Below, piece after piece: positions 34,861-47,056 of a stretch of DNA of 64,000 nt. Below the pieces are notes generated by a model that did not search any database, had not been told where the DNA came from, and saw nothing but the letters and a program-made list of their open reading frames with translations. This stretch comes from Isoetes taiwanensis. Lineage: Eukaryota > Streptophyta > Lycopodiopsida > Isoetales > Isoetaceae. The position numbers were made by a program, and so were the translations under genes. Each line of letters opens with the position of its first letter. Position 1 is the stretch's first letter. The stretch spans positions 17,716,386-17,780,385 of the forward strand of contig JAJEKV010000003.1 in NCBI GenBank assembly GCA_021234155.1, given 5' to 3'.

Positions 34861-37800
34861 CATTAGGGCGGATTTGGGGTCTCAAAATGGCCCATATCTT
34901 GGATGCCAGAATTCCACGTCATGTTTCTCGCGACCAATGATGTTTGCGCATTTTTTTCCAAAGTCAGTATTAGTTGGCAAGTAGAAAGAGGAGCAGGCTT
35001 ACTTGGCATCCACATGGCGAAATTTCATAGGACATGTTTGTGCATTCATTGCAACCACATTAATGGCCCGCATTTTTCGAAAATCGTATCGCGGACCAAA
35101 ATAATGGCTACTTTTCCCGCCTACTATGCACATGCCCACATGCACCAACCACCTTATCAAATTTTGGCACCAAGATTTCCATTGTTCACATTAGCGCCGC
35201 TACGTGCATCCTCTCCACCTTCGCTCTTCATTTGGAATCCAAGTCTCCAATAGTGTATGCGTTTTTGCGGGGCGAGCATAGAGTTAAGCAACAACGACGA
35301 GGCGATGTGCGGACAAGCAAACGTATGTTACATGCCATGTTTTTACTACTCAAATTTTCATTCTGAAGTTTTCCTACTTTTCAGCTCTTCCCATTCATCG
35401 TATTGCTCCCTGCCATTCATTCTTACAATTCAACGATCGATCTGTATCTCTAATTGCATCCATCATTGCTCCTAGTACTCCTACATTGCTTCTGCAGTTC
35501 ATCACTTACAAAACAATAAAGGCATGACGGTGGAAGGATATCTATCCATAGGCTCGTGGGTGAGAATGCTATTCTTAACGAAGGGTGACTATGGAGTTAC
35601 ATCGCCGGAGCGACATTCATACGCAATGAATAGGTAGAACTATAGGGTTCAAAATAAATGCTATGGATAGTATATTGCAAAAAAAAAAGGGAAGGGAGGG
35701 GGGAAGGGATTTGAAGAGGAGGATATTTGCAAATTTGCACCCTCAATAATACATGGATCACACCATGCGAAAATGCATATGCACTTTGTAAATGTGTAGT
35801 GAGATTTCGCGTCATGTGATCCTTGCTTCTTTTTTCTTCCCTCTTCTTGATTTATATTCACTCTATGAATCAAATATTTTTCTTTGAGCTATATTTATCA
35901 GATGTCGGGGATTTGAGACTAGGGAAAAGCATTACTAGCATCGTTGTTGTCCAACATATGGACATAAGAGACATGCTTTTCCAAGATATACATTCAGGGC
36001 AATGGGCATCTAGTTTTACGTTGTAAAGTTGTGGGAGCCGAGCTTGAAAGTCGTCCCATGACCTCTTTTAAGCGAATTGTGCAAGCCTTATGAGAATGGT
36101 GTCCTTGCAATGAAGAAATGTTTGATAAGACGTGCATCCAGGGTTGTTGAAAAAATGAGTTACAAAATATTTGCTCCATTAGAGGTGTTTACTAATGCCA
36201 CGACACAAAAGCTCCAAAGATATATTGTATAAAATGTCGCTTTCATGAGCCTTTGGATCAGTTAACTCAAAGTGTCACATATGGAAACATTGTTAGGTTT
36301 GATAAAATAACATAAAAATCTTATTTAATAAAGCTTTGGTTGTTGGTAAAGTGTTGGCTTATTGATTAAGTGTTTGTATTTTGCTTTGGGACCCTCTTTG
36401 AAAAAGTTTAGTTCATAAAACATAATATAACTTGGAATGATACATATTTTATATGCAAATGGGAGACTATTGATGAGGGACTTGGTGTTATTATCTATTG
36501 ACAACAAACAAAGAAAGTGGATCACACCATGCTAATTTAGTAAATTCCAACCTTTTAGCTTATACAAAATTAAACTTGGTGTGATCTTTTTTTGGAAAAA
36601 GATGACTTCCTATAGTAAAATTACTTTGATTATCTTTTAATAAAAGAAATATATATGTGTCTTATTTGAAGTTAAGTGTGGATATGTGACGTGCTCATTT
36701 ATTGATAAAGTGTTTGCTTTTTGAAAAAGGCTAATAACTTTATGTACTACTAGAGTTGGTAAAGTATTTTAGATGCAAATAGGATGCTTGATGTGATCCT
36801 TCTTAAAAAAAATATATGCTCTTTGAAAAGGACTAATAACTTTATGCACTTGGGGTGGTAAAGCATTAAATGAGAAGGGGTACTTGTGTTTAATTTTAAT
36901 TTGACAACAAATAAGAAAGTGGATCACACGATCTTGAATTTAGTGTGTTCCATTTTGTTGCATATGTACTATTAAGCTTGGTGTGATCCTTCTTGAAAAA
37001 TAATATGCTCTTTGAAAGGGATAATGACTTATGTACTTAAGAGTGGTAAAGCATTTTAGATACAAATAGGAATGAGTACTTGTGTTTAATTTTAATTTGA
37101 CAACAAATAAGAAAGTGGATCACACCATGCGAATTTAGTGTGTCCCTTTTTTTTGGCATATGTATTATTCGCTTGGTGTGATCCATCTTGAAAAAAAAAA
37201 AAGCTTTCAAGTAAAAGGAAAGAAAGAAATATATTATTTAAAGTATAAAGTGTTAATATGTAAAGTTTTGGTTTATTAAAATACTATTTGTTTTACGCTA
37301 AGTTGTAAGTTTAATATTTGTGTTTCTATTTACTTTTTTTACGCAAAAGGATCACACCAGTAATTTCTTATATGCAATTACTTACAAGATGAAGATTTCA
37401 GCATCATATGATCCTCTTTAAACAAAGATGGCTTTGACCTTCAATGTTCATAAATTTTATGAATGTTTGCATATAAGAATGTGACATATCATATTTTCTT
37501 AAAAAATGGTCATCAAATGGATAACTAGTCAAAGAGTTCTTCTACTACTTAAAGAGTTTCAAGACTCATTTTTGCTATAATTTAAATAGCAATAGATTTT
37601 TAAAGGAATCTATTGTGAAAAGTAGTCAAAGACTTCTTGTATTAGAGGTATCTAAACACAAACACCATAACCTTTGTACTTCAAGAATGTATAAACCCTT
37701 CGCATTGCAAAGTATAATGTCATTTATTAGCATCTTCACGGACAGTTCCCCTTCCTTATCGGAAGCAGCTCATCTCAAGGAACTGTATCCGATTCCGAAT

Positions 37801-38898
37801 GCCTTCATCCTCTCTCAATCTCTCACAATATTCCAGGAGGCCAGAGTTACCGTCACCACAAAATCGGACTAAACTTGAAACGTCCCGAAATGACGGTTTC
37901 TTGCCACTCAACGGATCCAATGGATATAAACGCCATCCCCCGGATGTCGACACTTTTTGAGCCCGCAAGACACAACACGCCGAGGTCTAAGTTCTTATTT
38001 TTAGACCTCCTTTTTTTGCGATTGAAGACCTGGAGCATATTAGGTGAGTCGAGTTGGATCCTTATCTACACATCATTTGGAGCTTCCATATGCGTGGGAT
38101 CGCGACGGGCGAAATGAAGGTGTACAATTTGTATGCCCGAAAGACAATTAAACTTCGTGTGAGCCCAACGTCCGCATTAACCTCGTTTTGAAATTTGCAA
38201 CGTGCATATGGAAATCGAAAAGTCCATTCTCCTACAATCCATGCTTTTATACATTAAGCAAATTCAAATTTCGAATTGTAGGGGCGGGAAGCCCAGATGG
38301 GATGAAGTAAAGATCTCGGTTAATCTTTGGGTTCACATGGACGAACTATGAAGCTACCGGCTTAAAACCCGTTGAACTTGGGTTGAGGCAAAAAAATTCA
38401 GCCCCGTTTTGGAAAATCAGCCCTCGCAAGATCCAACTTGCGTGAGCCGATCAACATTGATTTTTTAATCAAAGCCGACTCACCCGTAACTTCGGCGGGA
38501 GGGCCTAAACTTCTCCATGTGAACCACCCATAAGGCGCAGCCACAGCGTCTCGAAATGAAAGCTGATACAAAGCTCTAAATGAAAATAGCGCAAGAATCG
38601 GTGACGCGCACGCTTGGTATCTGACAAACCAAGAGACACCGTCATGAGTTGCCGGTATGCTATAATGCAAGTGGCTTTTTAGAAGCGCCACGTGTTGCAT
38701 CAGTCTGTCTGACAACCAACAGAATTAAATACATATGGCGCCATGAATGCGCGACCCCCCTTATTCCGGGAGAATATTCTAAGTAAATCTGTAATGATGA
38801 GATTTTGGTATCCTAGGTGGCATGGAAAAAAGGAGCGAAAATATGACGTGGAATGGCTGATAGGAGGCCATTTTCAGACCCCAAATCCGCCCTAATGA
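34860..38898. mobile_element. 4.0-kb element with 33-bp terminal inverted repeats (DNA-transposon-like)
   Basis: 34860-34892 and 38866-38898 are inverted complements with a single mismatch. The core is TTAGGGCGGATTTGGGGTCT. If the ends are placed at GGGCGG, the flanking dinucleotide is TA on both sides, which would fit a TA-duplicating element, but the exact border is ambiguous. The inside has no transposase I can recognise. It contains many copies of GGATCACACCA and its complement (35755-37359), reminiscent of subterminal transposase-binding repeats. Probably non-autonomous. Confidence 0.7.
35755..37359. repeat. Array of GGATCACACCA / TGGTGTGATCC motifs
   Basis: Forward copies are at 35755, 36519, 36921 (one mismatch), 37117 and 37349. 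Complementary copies are at 36578, 36789 (one mismatch), 36979 and 37174. Forward and reverse copies alternate within units of roughly 200 bases that share GACAACAAATAAGAAAGTGG and ATAATATGCTCTTTGAAA phrases, so this is a degenerate tandem array with paired inverted motifs. Confidence 0.75.
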
Positions 38899-39836
38899 CG
38901 TCCCAGATATCCACAGTTGTAGCAACGAAATGGATGTGATTCTAGTTTACACAACTGCTTGAAGATCAAAGTCGTCATCGAGTCATTTGAGAGCTTGGTT
39001 GGTGAATCTTTCTTCGACTTGGCCGTCTCATTTCTGCCTTTATACTTTTTTCATTTTCCATAATAAAGACCATTATTCTAGCCTGATGCATAGTTCTTGG
39101 CCGCAACAACTTAATAGATGGAAACTCCCTTCACAATGTCGTAATGAGTCACATGCCTATTAGAAGTAAAGATCCCTGGTAGGAGACTGAGCAAAGTATT
39201 AAATCGACTCGTGAAGTCTTTTATCGACTAATAAATTGTTGACAAAGAGTTTGTTGTTGGTGTTTTAATCATCCTTATACATCTAGAAGAAATTGTCATT
39301 AAGCGTTTTCTTCATACTCTCCAAGTAGTAACAGGATATCCAACCTCATGTTCATTATTTGACTACCACAAAACTTCTATTTGGCATCGCGCCCAATACA
39401 AATTTCATTTCTCTGAGTGACCATGCTCCTAGAAGAAATCATCCATCTTGTTATCTAAAAGTGTGATACCATCACGTTCACCTCTAAAAAAATAAAAACT
39501 TCCTTGAGATCCTTTAGAAACTTTTTTTTAGAATCCTTCCTTTTCTCACTGGGATGATAAGAACCATCGGAATCATTCTTCAGTCCGAAGGATTACCATC
39601 AAGCAATTTGCCTTTAGGAGAACCTTGACCTTTTGAATCGGTTCTAAGGCTCAACATGTCGGGCTCGACATGCTACTTCAAGCTAAAAAGATCGTTGATG
39701 TTTTTTATTTTCGTTAATAATTTCCGCAGTTCTCCAATGATCTTTCTTTCCCCATTATCAACCAACACTTTTCGTGCAAGGCCCACGCATCAGAGAGTCT
39801 GCTTGAAGGCTCCATTCAACAAGGAATTTTGTACTA
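38899..39836. other. No gene recognised
   Basis: Mixed composition, no protein-like frame. The open frame 39656-39841 lacks features. Confidence 0.35.
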
Positions 39837-39886
39837 CGTAATCAACGGCAGGGGGGCATTCCGCCCTCGTAGTGCCGTTGATTACG
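39837..39886. repeat. Perfect 14-bp foldback with inner stem
   Basis: CGTAATCAACGGCA (39837-39850) pairs with TGCCGTTGATTACG (39873-39886). The 22-base loop can itself pair GGGC with GCCC. Isolated, 50 nt overall. Confidence 0.85.
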
Positions 39887-40924
39887 AAACATAATAAACA
39901 TGGAGGCTAAATTTTCCACCAAATTGCTCTTGTGATCAGAGTAGCAGAAAAAAGAAACCAAAGCAAGGTCTAATCGCTTAAAAAATGAATTTTCTTAGAA
40001 TCTAAGCCTAACAACCCAGTCAATAGAACTGGAATCAGAGCTTTCATTCTGATAAAAAGACTAAAAAAACAATGAAAGACTAAGCTTTTAGATATGGATC
40101 AAGGCCTTAAGTTTCTATCTGCTGCATTATGTTAAAAAGGGGCTCCCCAGTTTTCAGAACCTGAATCAGCCGATTGATGTCTGTTAGCTGATAGATACAA
40201 AGAAAATTCTCTTTCTGGCGGCCCAAACAGGCCACAAAGTACCTGATTCATGAAGACGGCAGCAGGCTTGAGCTCTGTGAGGGTGATCCAAAAAAACCAT
40301 TGAAAAATCAATTATCTAAGGGTTTTGCAGAACCAGAGAGGCGTAAAGACGCCATCGCCCGAGAACAGGGGACAGAGAGTAATCAAAGAGGGCAGAACAA
40401 TGCCATAACAGAGAAGCCCGAAGTGCCATAACTGGAGAATCGAAGAAGTCCGAAGGACCACACGGAGAAGCTTAAGCAAGCAACTTGTTTTGCGCCATAA
40501 CCAGAGAAAAATGCGCTGACCAAGGGAACAATGCAAGCGGCGGAAATGGGGGCTCGAACAAAAAAAGCAGCGCAAATGAAAACAGGGGAAGCGGCGCCGC
40601 TAAAGACCAATTACGCTTTATAATTTTTCTGAAATATTAGCGTAATTTTAGCCTCCTGTTTATTACGGTTTATAAAGGTTGGAGATGGCATTCTATGTTT
40701 TTTTTGACCTTTTTAAGAACCTTTAAGCAACCCACTTAAAGTTTAGCACGACTCTCTTTCATTTCCGGCCGGGCTTCCAGCGACAAACCTATTCGCTTCC
40801 TGAAACACCGACATGAAGCGCTCAACAGATTGCTTTCTTCAGCACCAAACCTCACCTCTTAGTGAAAGCACTACTCTGCTTGTTTTGCTGCAAATTGCTT
40901 CCAAACCTCACCTTTTAGTGAAAG
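39887..40924. other. No gene recognised
   Basis: Contains locally repeated phrases around CCATAAC...GAGAA (40380-40520) and a duplicated 'caaacctcacct(c/t)ttagtgaaagcactact' block near 40848 and 40903. No gene. Confidence 0.4.
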
Positions 40925-41230
40925 CACTACTGTTACAAATCCAAGTCAAGAATTATGCTAAAGTGCACATGCTTCAGCCAAGAGCAAGGAAAGGGATAGA
41001 ACTCGTCACCCAACCATAGAAGCAAAGCACTTCTAACTCACCCAACGAGCAGACATCTAGCATGAGAGAGGACTGCAAAGTGCACATTGAGAGATGGTCC
41101 CCCATAGATGCATTTCTCCCATATTTATATGCAGCTAGCTCCATTTTACCCTTCACTCTTTTACTCCCTTTTGCACTGTGCCTCAAAAGATATCACGCGA
41201 CTACTATAGATCTTAGCTCTAAATTGCAAC
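40925..41230 (+). repeat. Second copy of the repeat that hosts the LINE at 32875
   Basis: Landmarks AATCCAAGTCAAGAAT, TCAGCCAA, ACCCAACCATAGAA, CGAGCAGA, CTAGCATGAGAG, GATGGTCCCCC and TTTGCACTGTGCCTCA are collinear with 32866-34165 after removing the LINE. This copy lacks the LINE and so shows the pre-insertion state. Confidence 0.7.
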
Positions 41231-41278
41231 AATCTCGCACCTCCAAGAAAAGAAAAACGGCATGCATGAACAAAGAAA

Positions 41279-41607
41279 ACATAAAGGAAGGGATGGCGAT
41301 ATTTCTTCTGTTTTCAGCCCATTTTATATCCAGTAATAGTGCTCCTGATGGTCACCTGATTTCTAACACTAGGGTGGAGGAATTGCAATGGAATTTCATG
41401 GAGCTTGCAGATGGGCACCTGATTTCTAGCAGCACAGCTTCAACGATCTAGAAGCAGTGCCTCCCGATGGTCACCTATTTCTAACAGCAGGGTGAAAAGT
41501 GATTCTATTTCTGCTGATTTCATGGATGATCTCATGGAGCTTGCAGATGGGCACATCTTCAACGATCCAGCGGCAGTGTCGAAATATCGCCATCCCTTCC
41601 TTTATGT
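41279..41607. mobile_element. 329-bp element with perfect 27-bp terminal inverted repeats
   Basis: 41279-41305 (core AAGGAAGGGATGGCGATAT) is the exact inverted complement of 41581-41607. The interior is a degenerate tandem duplication of about 120 bases (GATGGTCACCTGATTTCTAA, CATGGAGCTTGCAGATGGGC, CTTCAACGATC-AG repeated twice). No coding capacity. MITE-like. Confidence 0.85.
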
Positions 41608-41610
41608 AAG

Positions 41611-41712
41611 ATAATGGCCAAGAGCAGGCCAGTTCGCCTGGCTCGGACCTGGCTCGCCCTAACGGGCTCGCCAGGCCCTTACCAGGCGAAATGGCCTGCT
41701 CTTGGCCATTAT
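41611..41712. repeat. 102-nt near-perfect hairpin
   Basis: 41611-41631 pairs perfectly with 41692-41712 (21 bp). After one bulge, 41633-41641 (TTCGCCTGG) pairs with 41682-41690. The loop region is itself palindromic (GGCTCG/CGAGCC, GCCC/GGGC). The length and pairing resemble a microRNA-precursor-like or short foldback-transposon structure. It starts three bases after the element at 41279-41607. Confidence 0.85.
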
Positions 41713-42903
41713 CTATTACGAAAATTCAGAATGAAATAATCAAGAAACACAAAATATGATACAAATCTACTAAATCTAGATCTCAGTGAAGATCGTCGCT
41801 AAGGAAACTCAGATTTGATACGAAAAGCTTGAGAGCGCGGAGGCTGCTTTGTCCAGCCAGAAATTTGCCCACAGGAATGGGAAAGATGGCTAGGCCCAAT
41901 CCAGCCATGCCCCTTGTCATGCTGCCAGGTGAAAAAAAAAAGAGGGAGTAAAAACATCGCAGAATGACAATAAAAAGGGCAGAAAGTCAGTAAAAAGTGC
42001 AGAAAGTATCGTAGAATTTATTGCATGCTTTTCAGGAAAAGAAGGGGCGACGACACATATCACGACAGTATTGCACAAGACGGTTGGATTGGACCCAGCT
42101 GTCTTTTCCGTACAGAAATTCAAAATTCAGGCACATGGCTCTTACAAGGACAGATCCCCATTTACGTTGTTGTTTCAGCTTCTTTTCTCCATTTACGTTG
42201 TTGTCTCAGCTTCTGTGCCATGTTGAATATCATCAGCTTCCTTACCTTGCCACGTCATCGAACTATGGCATCCATTTCCATTACCTCAAGAATGAAAGCA
42301 TTGATCAAGATACGAGAGCAAAGAAGCAGAGGTTAGAAGTTAAAAGATGAAGCTACTAGACAAACTTGAGTTTTTCAAATAATCTCTCTGAGCATCTGAG
42401 GTCGCATGTGCCATGTAACGTAGGGTATACACCTCTAACGATTTTCTTGGATATTTTCTTTTTCCTTGTATCTTGCTCCTTGGAATGCATGCTTTGAAGG
42501 CCTTCTAAAACGCACCAGCTCATCGACTTTTATTCCCTTTAAGCCAATAAGATGTTAGGTTACCTCCAACTTAAAGCATCAAGAACCATAAGAAGAGACA
42601 GATTATAGTGCACATAGAGAACGCTCTGCCTTTACAAGAAAGAATTTTCCATTGAGCACGTGGCCCTTTATTGTTGTGTATTAGTTGTTGATCCATATGC
42701 CTTTGCATATCTTCACAAACGAATGCTTTGCATATCTCACAAACGAATGCACGGCAATGTGCCAGTGATAATGGTAGCATCATATTACTATTCCAAACAG
42801 CAATAGCAGGAGACCTTGTGAGGCTCTAAAGTTGCATTGTTATGTTTTGGGTAGGATCCAATGATAAGGAAATTGCAGGCTGTTTTCGTGCCAAATAAAA
42901 GGA
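41713..42903. other. No gene recognised; small tandem repeat near 42157-42215
   Basis: CCATTTACGTTGTTGTTTCA and its variant recur about 31 bases apart. The 3' UTR of the minus-strand metallophosphoesterase gene probably lies just below 42904. No other gene. Confidence 0.4.
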
Positions 42904-45436
42904 CTACCCTTTTGAACTGCAACCAGACCTGAGCAGGGATGATTCATAAATTCCGGCAATTAAGAACATAGGCACAGGCCAGGCAAAACCAGGAGATAAC
43001 ACAACAGCTAGTGGACCATAAGCTCTGGCAATCCAGGAACATTGCTGCACAGAAGACAGACAGTCAGTTCGAATAATCTTCCAAATTTCAAGCCAAACAA
43101 GTCAACTGGAGGCCCAAAGACTATAATATCTCACCCGATAGTGGAAATAGGCAATTATGGAACTGCTACATATTAGAGCTTTCCGTATCCAACGCCTACA
43201 AATTTTACATCTGCAACGACTTTCTAGAGTCCTATCTACCTTCTCAATTGACAAAAGTTGTATATTGCCATCACCCTTTTTATTATTTTCCACAACCATT
43301 GCTTGCTTCCCATCATAAACTATTTCCTGTTTTTTGTGAGAACCAAATCTTTGAGCAGCATGAAACTCACAAAGAGATCTTTCTGCGAATAGAAAAGCTG
43401 ACAGAAGAAAGAGGGGAAGAATGATAAAATATAAAAATGGAATAACAATCACCATAATATCCGGTGAACCCAAATTTTGCCACTCATGACTTAGATGCAC
43501 TGTCCAGCCTGAGAATGTCATGTATCCTGCTGGAAACTCCTCTCCAAATGGGTATCCCCAAAACCATGGAAGTTGGGTCAAATAAAGGATATACAGACAT
43601 TGGAGCCAGCAAAAATATGGACATTGGCAACCTTCAATGAGAATCCAGAGGATAACTTTAATAGTCATGGAAAAGGAGTTGCAACATGAGGTGGAATTAC
43701 ATAAGGACAGTGCCCACTTGCCATTGGAGCATGAATCTTTCAAATAATATTGTAGCAACTTTGGAATAACAAGCATTGTGAATAGAAATCCAATGTTTGC
43801 CCAAAATAAAAGTGGATACAGATCGTCCCAACAAACACCCATGACAAAGAACTCTGATAATCCCCAACTAACATGACTGCTTTTGCCATCAACTGAGAAG
43901 GGCATCAGCTTAGTGGTGCTCTGCTGGCCAGATGCATCAGTCACAAGAAATTGCAACCAAAATCGTGTTGGTGATGTGCCCGAATATTTTGTAGCCTTCC
44001 ACTTTGATTTATATAAATGGGTGTGTTTTGAGGAAGGCTGCAACTCCAGCTCTTCAGCTAGAAGTAAAACTCCCGATTGCATATCAAAGACTTTGGCAAT
44101 AACGTTTGTCACCTGGTATACTGAAAATACAAGTGCCTTGATATCATTTCCAAACTGCTTATTCCTAGTCAGAAATGTCCTTTGCATTGATCTTGAATCA
44201 ATGGGATAAGTTGGAATTACTATTGTTCTTGAATCAAATGTATCAAGGGAAATGTCATGAAAAGATACATGCCCATTGTCAATTGCGAGCACTCGCATTA
44301 TCCTACTGCCACGCCAATCTCCCATTTCCCATTCCCAAAACTCGCCATTTTCATAAATATGATGCCTGTAAAGTTGTTCCCCAAATTTTGTATGGAGGTG
44401 TCCACAAATATAACAATCTATATCATGACTTGCAAAAACTCTATCTAGCCGCTTTCCGGTCTCTGTAGCTGCAGTAAATGATAATGGGAAGTGGCCAAAT
44501 ACTATCTTTGATCTTAAGCTGTTTTCTTTTTCCCACTGTCTCAACTCTAGGTCCAGTTCAGCAAGGCGCGAGTCAGTTGGATGTCCAAAAAAATTACAGG
44601 GTCCACGAAGGCCAGTGCTCATGGCATTATCCAATCCAACAAACAGGTGTTTTGATCCAGTATTGTCCTGCATACAGACAGATGTTGTCAAGAAAGAGTT
44701 CCAGATGCATAAGAATATTGCAGGGCTATGTCAAGAGAGCAGCTCCGGCTTTACCAGAATTGTAACACTTTGAACTCGACTAGTGCGATTTAATTGAGCA
44801 CTTATACTGTACTTTGAAAAATAATCCAACATGCTCCCTTCAAAAGGGACACCAAATTTGTCATGATTGCCTCGAAGGTCAAAAAATGTGTTCTTTGGAA
44901 GCCCACTTTTCTGCATCACCCTTTCCATTGTCTGTTGGTATTGGACCCATTCAGCTTCATCCTGACGGGTTACAGTGCGATCTTTATTTTTTGCATCTAA
45001 TAGATAGAATGGAAAATTAGTGCAAACACAATTGGAGGTGGAAGATGCTTATTTAATTTAAATTTGACTCGTGAGATCATTTATTCCTTCTGTTTTCCTG
45101 CAGGCCTTTCCTCCTGACATAGTGCAATATTAATCCTAAATTTCGCTCACAAGAAATGATACTTATGACTTTACCGGTAAGATCGCCAGTGATAAGAACC
45201 AATGCAGGCTTCAGCAAAGCTAGCATCTTGCCTCCCAATTCTTCTAAGTCTTGTGCTCTTTCAGGATGATAGATGCTTATATGCAAATCCGAAAGTTGCA
45301 CTACCCACACAACATCCTCCGCAACACCATTTTGCGAGGAGAGCATTTCTCTTTGCGCAGCAACATAATTCCATATAAGCCCACAGAATAACAAGAAGCA
45401 GATCTGAGGATTTTTTACAATCGTCGCCCGCGCCAT
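42904..45436 (-). CDS. Membrane metallophosphoesterase (calcineurin-like), complete, 4 exons
   Basis: Exons, read on the minus strand: 45436-45175, 44996-44755, 44667-43135 and 43044-42904. They join in frame to 725 residues, with GT/AG introns of 178, 87 and 90 bases. A signal-peptide-like start (MARATIVKNPQICFLLFCGL) is followed by the metallophosphoesterase blocks in order: VQLSDLHIS, ITGDLTDAK, FFDLRGNHDKFG, IVFGHFPLS and CYICGHLH. These supply the metal-binding Asp, His and Asn residues. A beta-rich middle and about five hydrophobic helices follow, ending near QCSWIARAYGPLAVVLSPGF. The architecture matches a conserved plant family of transmembrane calcineurin-like phosphoesterases (about 740 residues) of unclear substrate, with the catalytic domain predicted on the lumenal or extracellular side. 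All key residues are present, so I judge it intact. Confidence 0.92.
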
Positions 45437-45558
45437 CGAAGTTAAAGATGAAGGTCAACCATTTCGAGGTGTAGCTCCCGGCACCAAACCTAAAACATCT
45501 CCATTTTCCAGTTCCAAAATTGCGAACATTCATATTCCAGTTCCATGGAACATTCATC
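45437..45558 (-). promoter_or_regulatory. Short upstream region of the metallophosphoesterase gene
   Basis: Only about 120 bases separate the start codon at 45436 from the inverted-repeat element at 45559. The promoter must therefore overlap that element or lie beyond it. No clear TATA box is seen. Confidence 0.35.
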
Positions 45559-46274
45559 AAATTTACCAAAATAAACCTTAAAAAAACCCTTTCTATTTTT
45601 GAAATCCCCAAAATGCCCTTAATTCTTAAGTATTTTCCCAAATAGCCCTTTGTATCCAAAAAATCACCAAAAAGCAAAATCACCAAAAAGCAAAATCACC
45701 AAAAAGCACATATTTACATAGAGGATCATTTTTACAGAGGAAGTGTTTCTTATAGAGACAATAATGTGGAAAATAAATTTCAGAAAATCATTATGACAAA
45801 AATATTCAACAGAAATGTCAAATAGGATTTCTGTAACTGCGTTCATTTTGTCCGACATTACCACAACGTGTGCACTTGTACACATGCTTTTCTCTATCCC
45901 TATCTTCTATCTTATCCCATTTTCTTTTAGGTATGCCAGGAGGATGACATGTTGCAGAGACAGCATTTCATTATTTTCAAGCTCAATATTTGGGGGATCA
46001 ATAGCAAAATAAGCTCTACAAGTAATCTGGATGGGTATGAAGCAGCTTCTCCACAAGATGCCCACAAAGCTTCTTCTTCAATACGATTTTTGTAAAAGCA
46101 TTAAATTAGTTGGCTCGATCATTTCTGGTATTGGAATGATAGGCTTATCTCTAGTGATTTTTACAAAGGGCTATTTGAGAAAATACTTAAGAATTAAGGG
46201 TATTTTGGGACTTTCAAAAATACTAAGGGCTTTTTGGGAAATAAGTCAACAATTAAGGTTATTTTAGTAAATTT
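45559..46274. mobile_element. 716-bp element with about 115-bp imperfect terminal inverted repeats
   Basis: The left arm (AAATTTACCAAAATAAACCTT..., with AATGCCCTTAATTCTTAAGT near 45614-45633) is the inverted complement of the right arm (...ACTTAAGAATTAAGGGTATT near 46183-46203, ending AAGGTTATTTTAGTAAATTT at 46274). Three 16-base direct repeats (AATCACCAAAAAGCAA) lie at about 45663-45710. No transposase. The long inverted repeats and AT-rich ends are typical of Mutator-like or foldback non-autonomous elements. Confidence 0.8.
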
Positions 46275-46955
46275 CCCAAGTATCTACCTCCATCCCCGAA
46301 GTCAATATGCCACCCCGAAGTCAACATGCCATGCGGACTCAACATGCCACTCCGAAGTCAACAATTCAAGTACGACTAACCCGAGGTCACGGGTTCAAGT
46401 ACGACCAACCGCTCTTGTGGGAGAGATCTTAAACCTGTCATATGTACTCGATAATCACATGCAAAGCAGGTCCTAGCATATCTCGCTTAGGTAGTGGATT
46501 GGCTTCTATGTGATATGTAGAATAAAAAGATGTAGAATGTACTCATGATGTAATGATGAATAGATGACGTCCTTCAATATAAAAAGAACTAGCGGAAATG
46601 CAGGGTTGGGGAGAATGTTAGGGTGTTATAGGGTAAGGTGTGAATTTCAATGCCATATGATGGGGATGTGTATGTAATTCTAGTTCGAGGAATAGATAGA
46701 AGGGAGAAAGTTTTTACACAAAAACACCCCAGACAAAAAGAGTATCTGCCAAACACATCACCAAGATGTCACCCATTATAGACGAATAGTTGCAAATCAC
46801 ACTCAAGCACAAGAAAAAAGTTGACAAATGACCTGGGGTTCCCATACGCACTGGAAATCCTTAAGACAAAGTTACTGCAAGAGGACATCCTGTAGCAACA
46901 TACCGGAAAGGAAGGAGGGAGAGGGACGAGCATGGCTGGAGCTCGAAAAAGAGGA
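46275..46955. other. Spacer with short GAAGTCAACATGCC tandem repeats
   Basis: CCCCGAAGTCAA-ATGCCA units repeat about four times at 46294-46362. A GGTTCAAGTACGACC phrase near 46391 resembles a polymerase III B box but nothing else supports a tRNA or SINE. No gene. Confidence 0.4.
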
Positions 46956-47056
46956 ATTTTGCTGACGTGGCATGGAAGGTTGAGTGACGGGGTGCCTATG
47001 TGTATAGGTTAGAATTTCATGAAATCGTGCACCTCAGGTTAGGCAACCCTAAAAAA
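46956..47056 (+). repeat. Dispersed short repeat R, copy 2, with poly(A)
   Basis: GCTGACGTGGCATGG, TAGAATTTCATGAAATCGTG, CACCTCAGGTTAGGCAACCC followed by an A-run (47050-47068). Same 3' core as 13845-13985 and 54673-55150. Confidence 0.6.

Noticed and set aside
43883-44765. Plus-strand frames across the metallophosphoesterase gene
   Set aside because: They lie opposite a well-supported exon and have no protein features.
46385-46405. tRNA gene or SINE B box at GGTTCAAGTACGACC
   Set aside because: No A box at the proper distance and no cloverleaf could be drawn.
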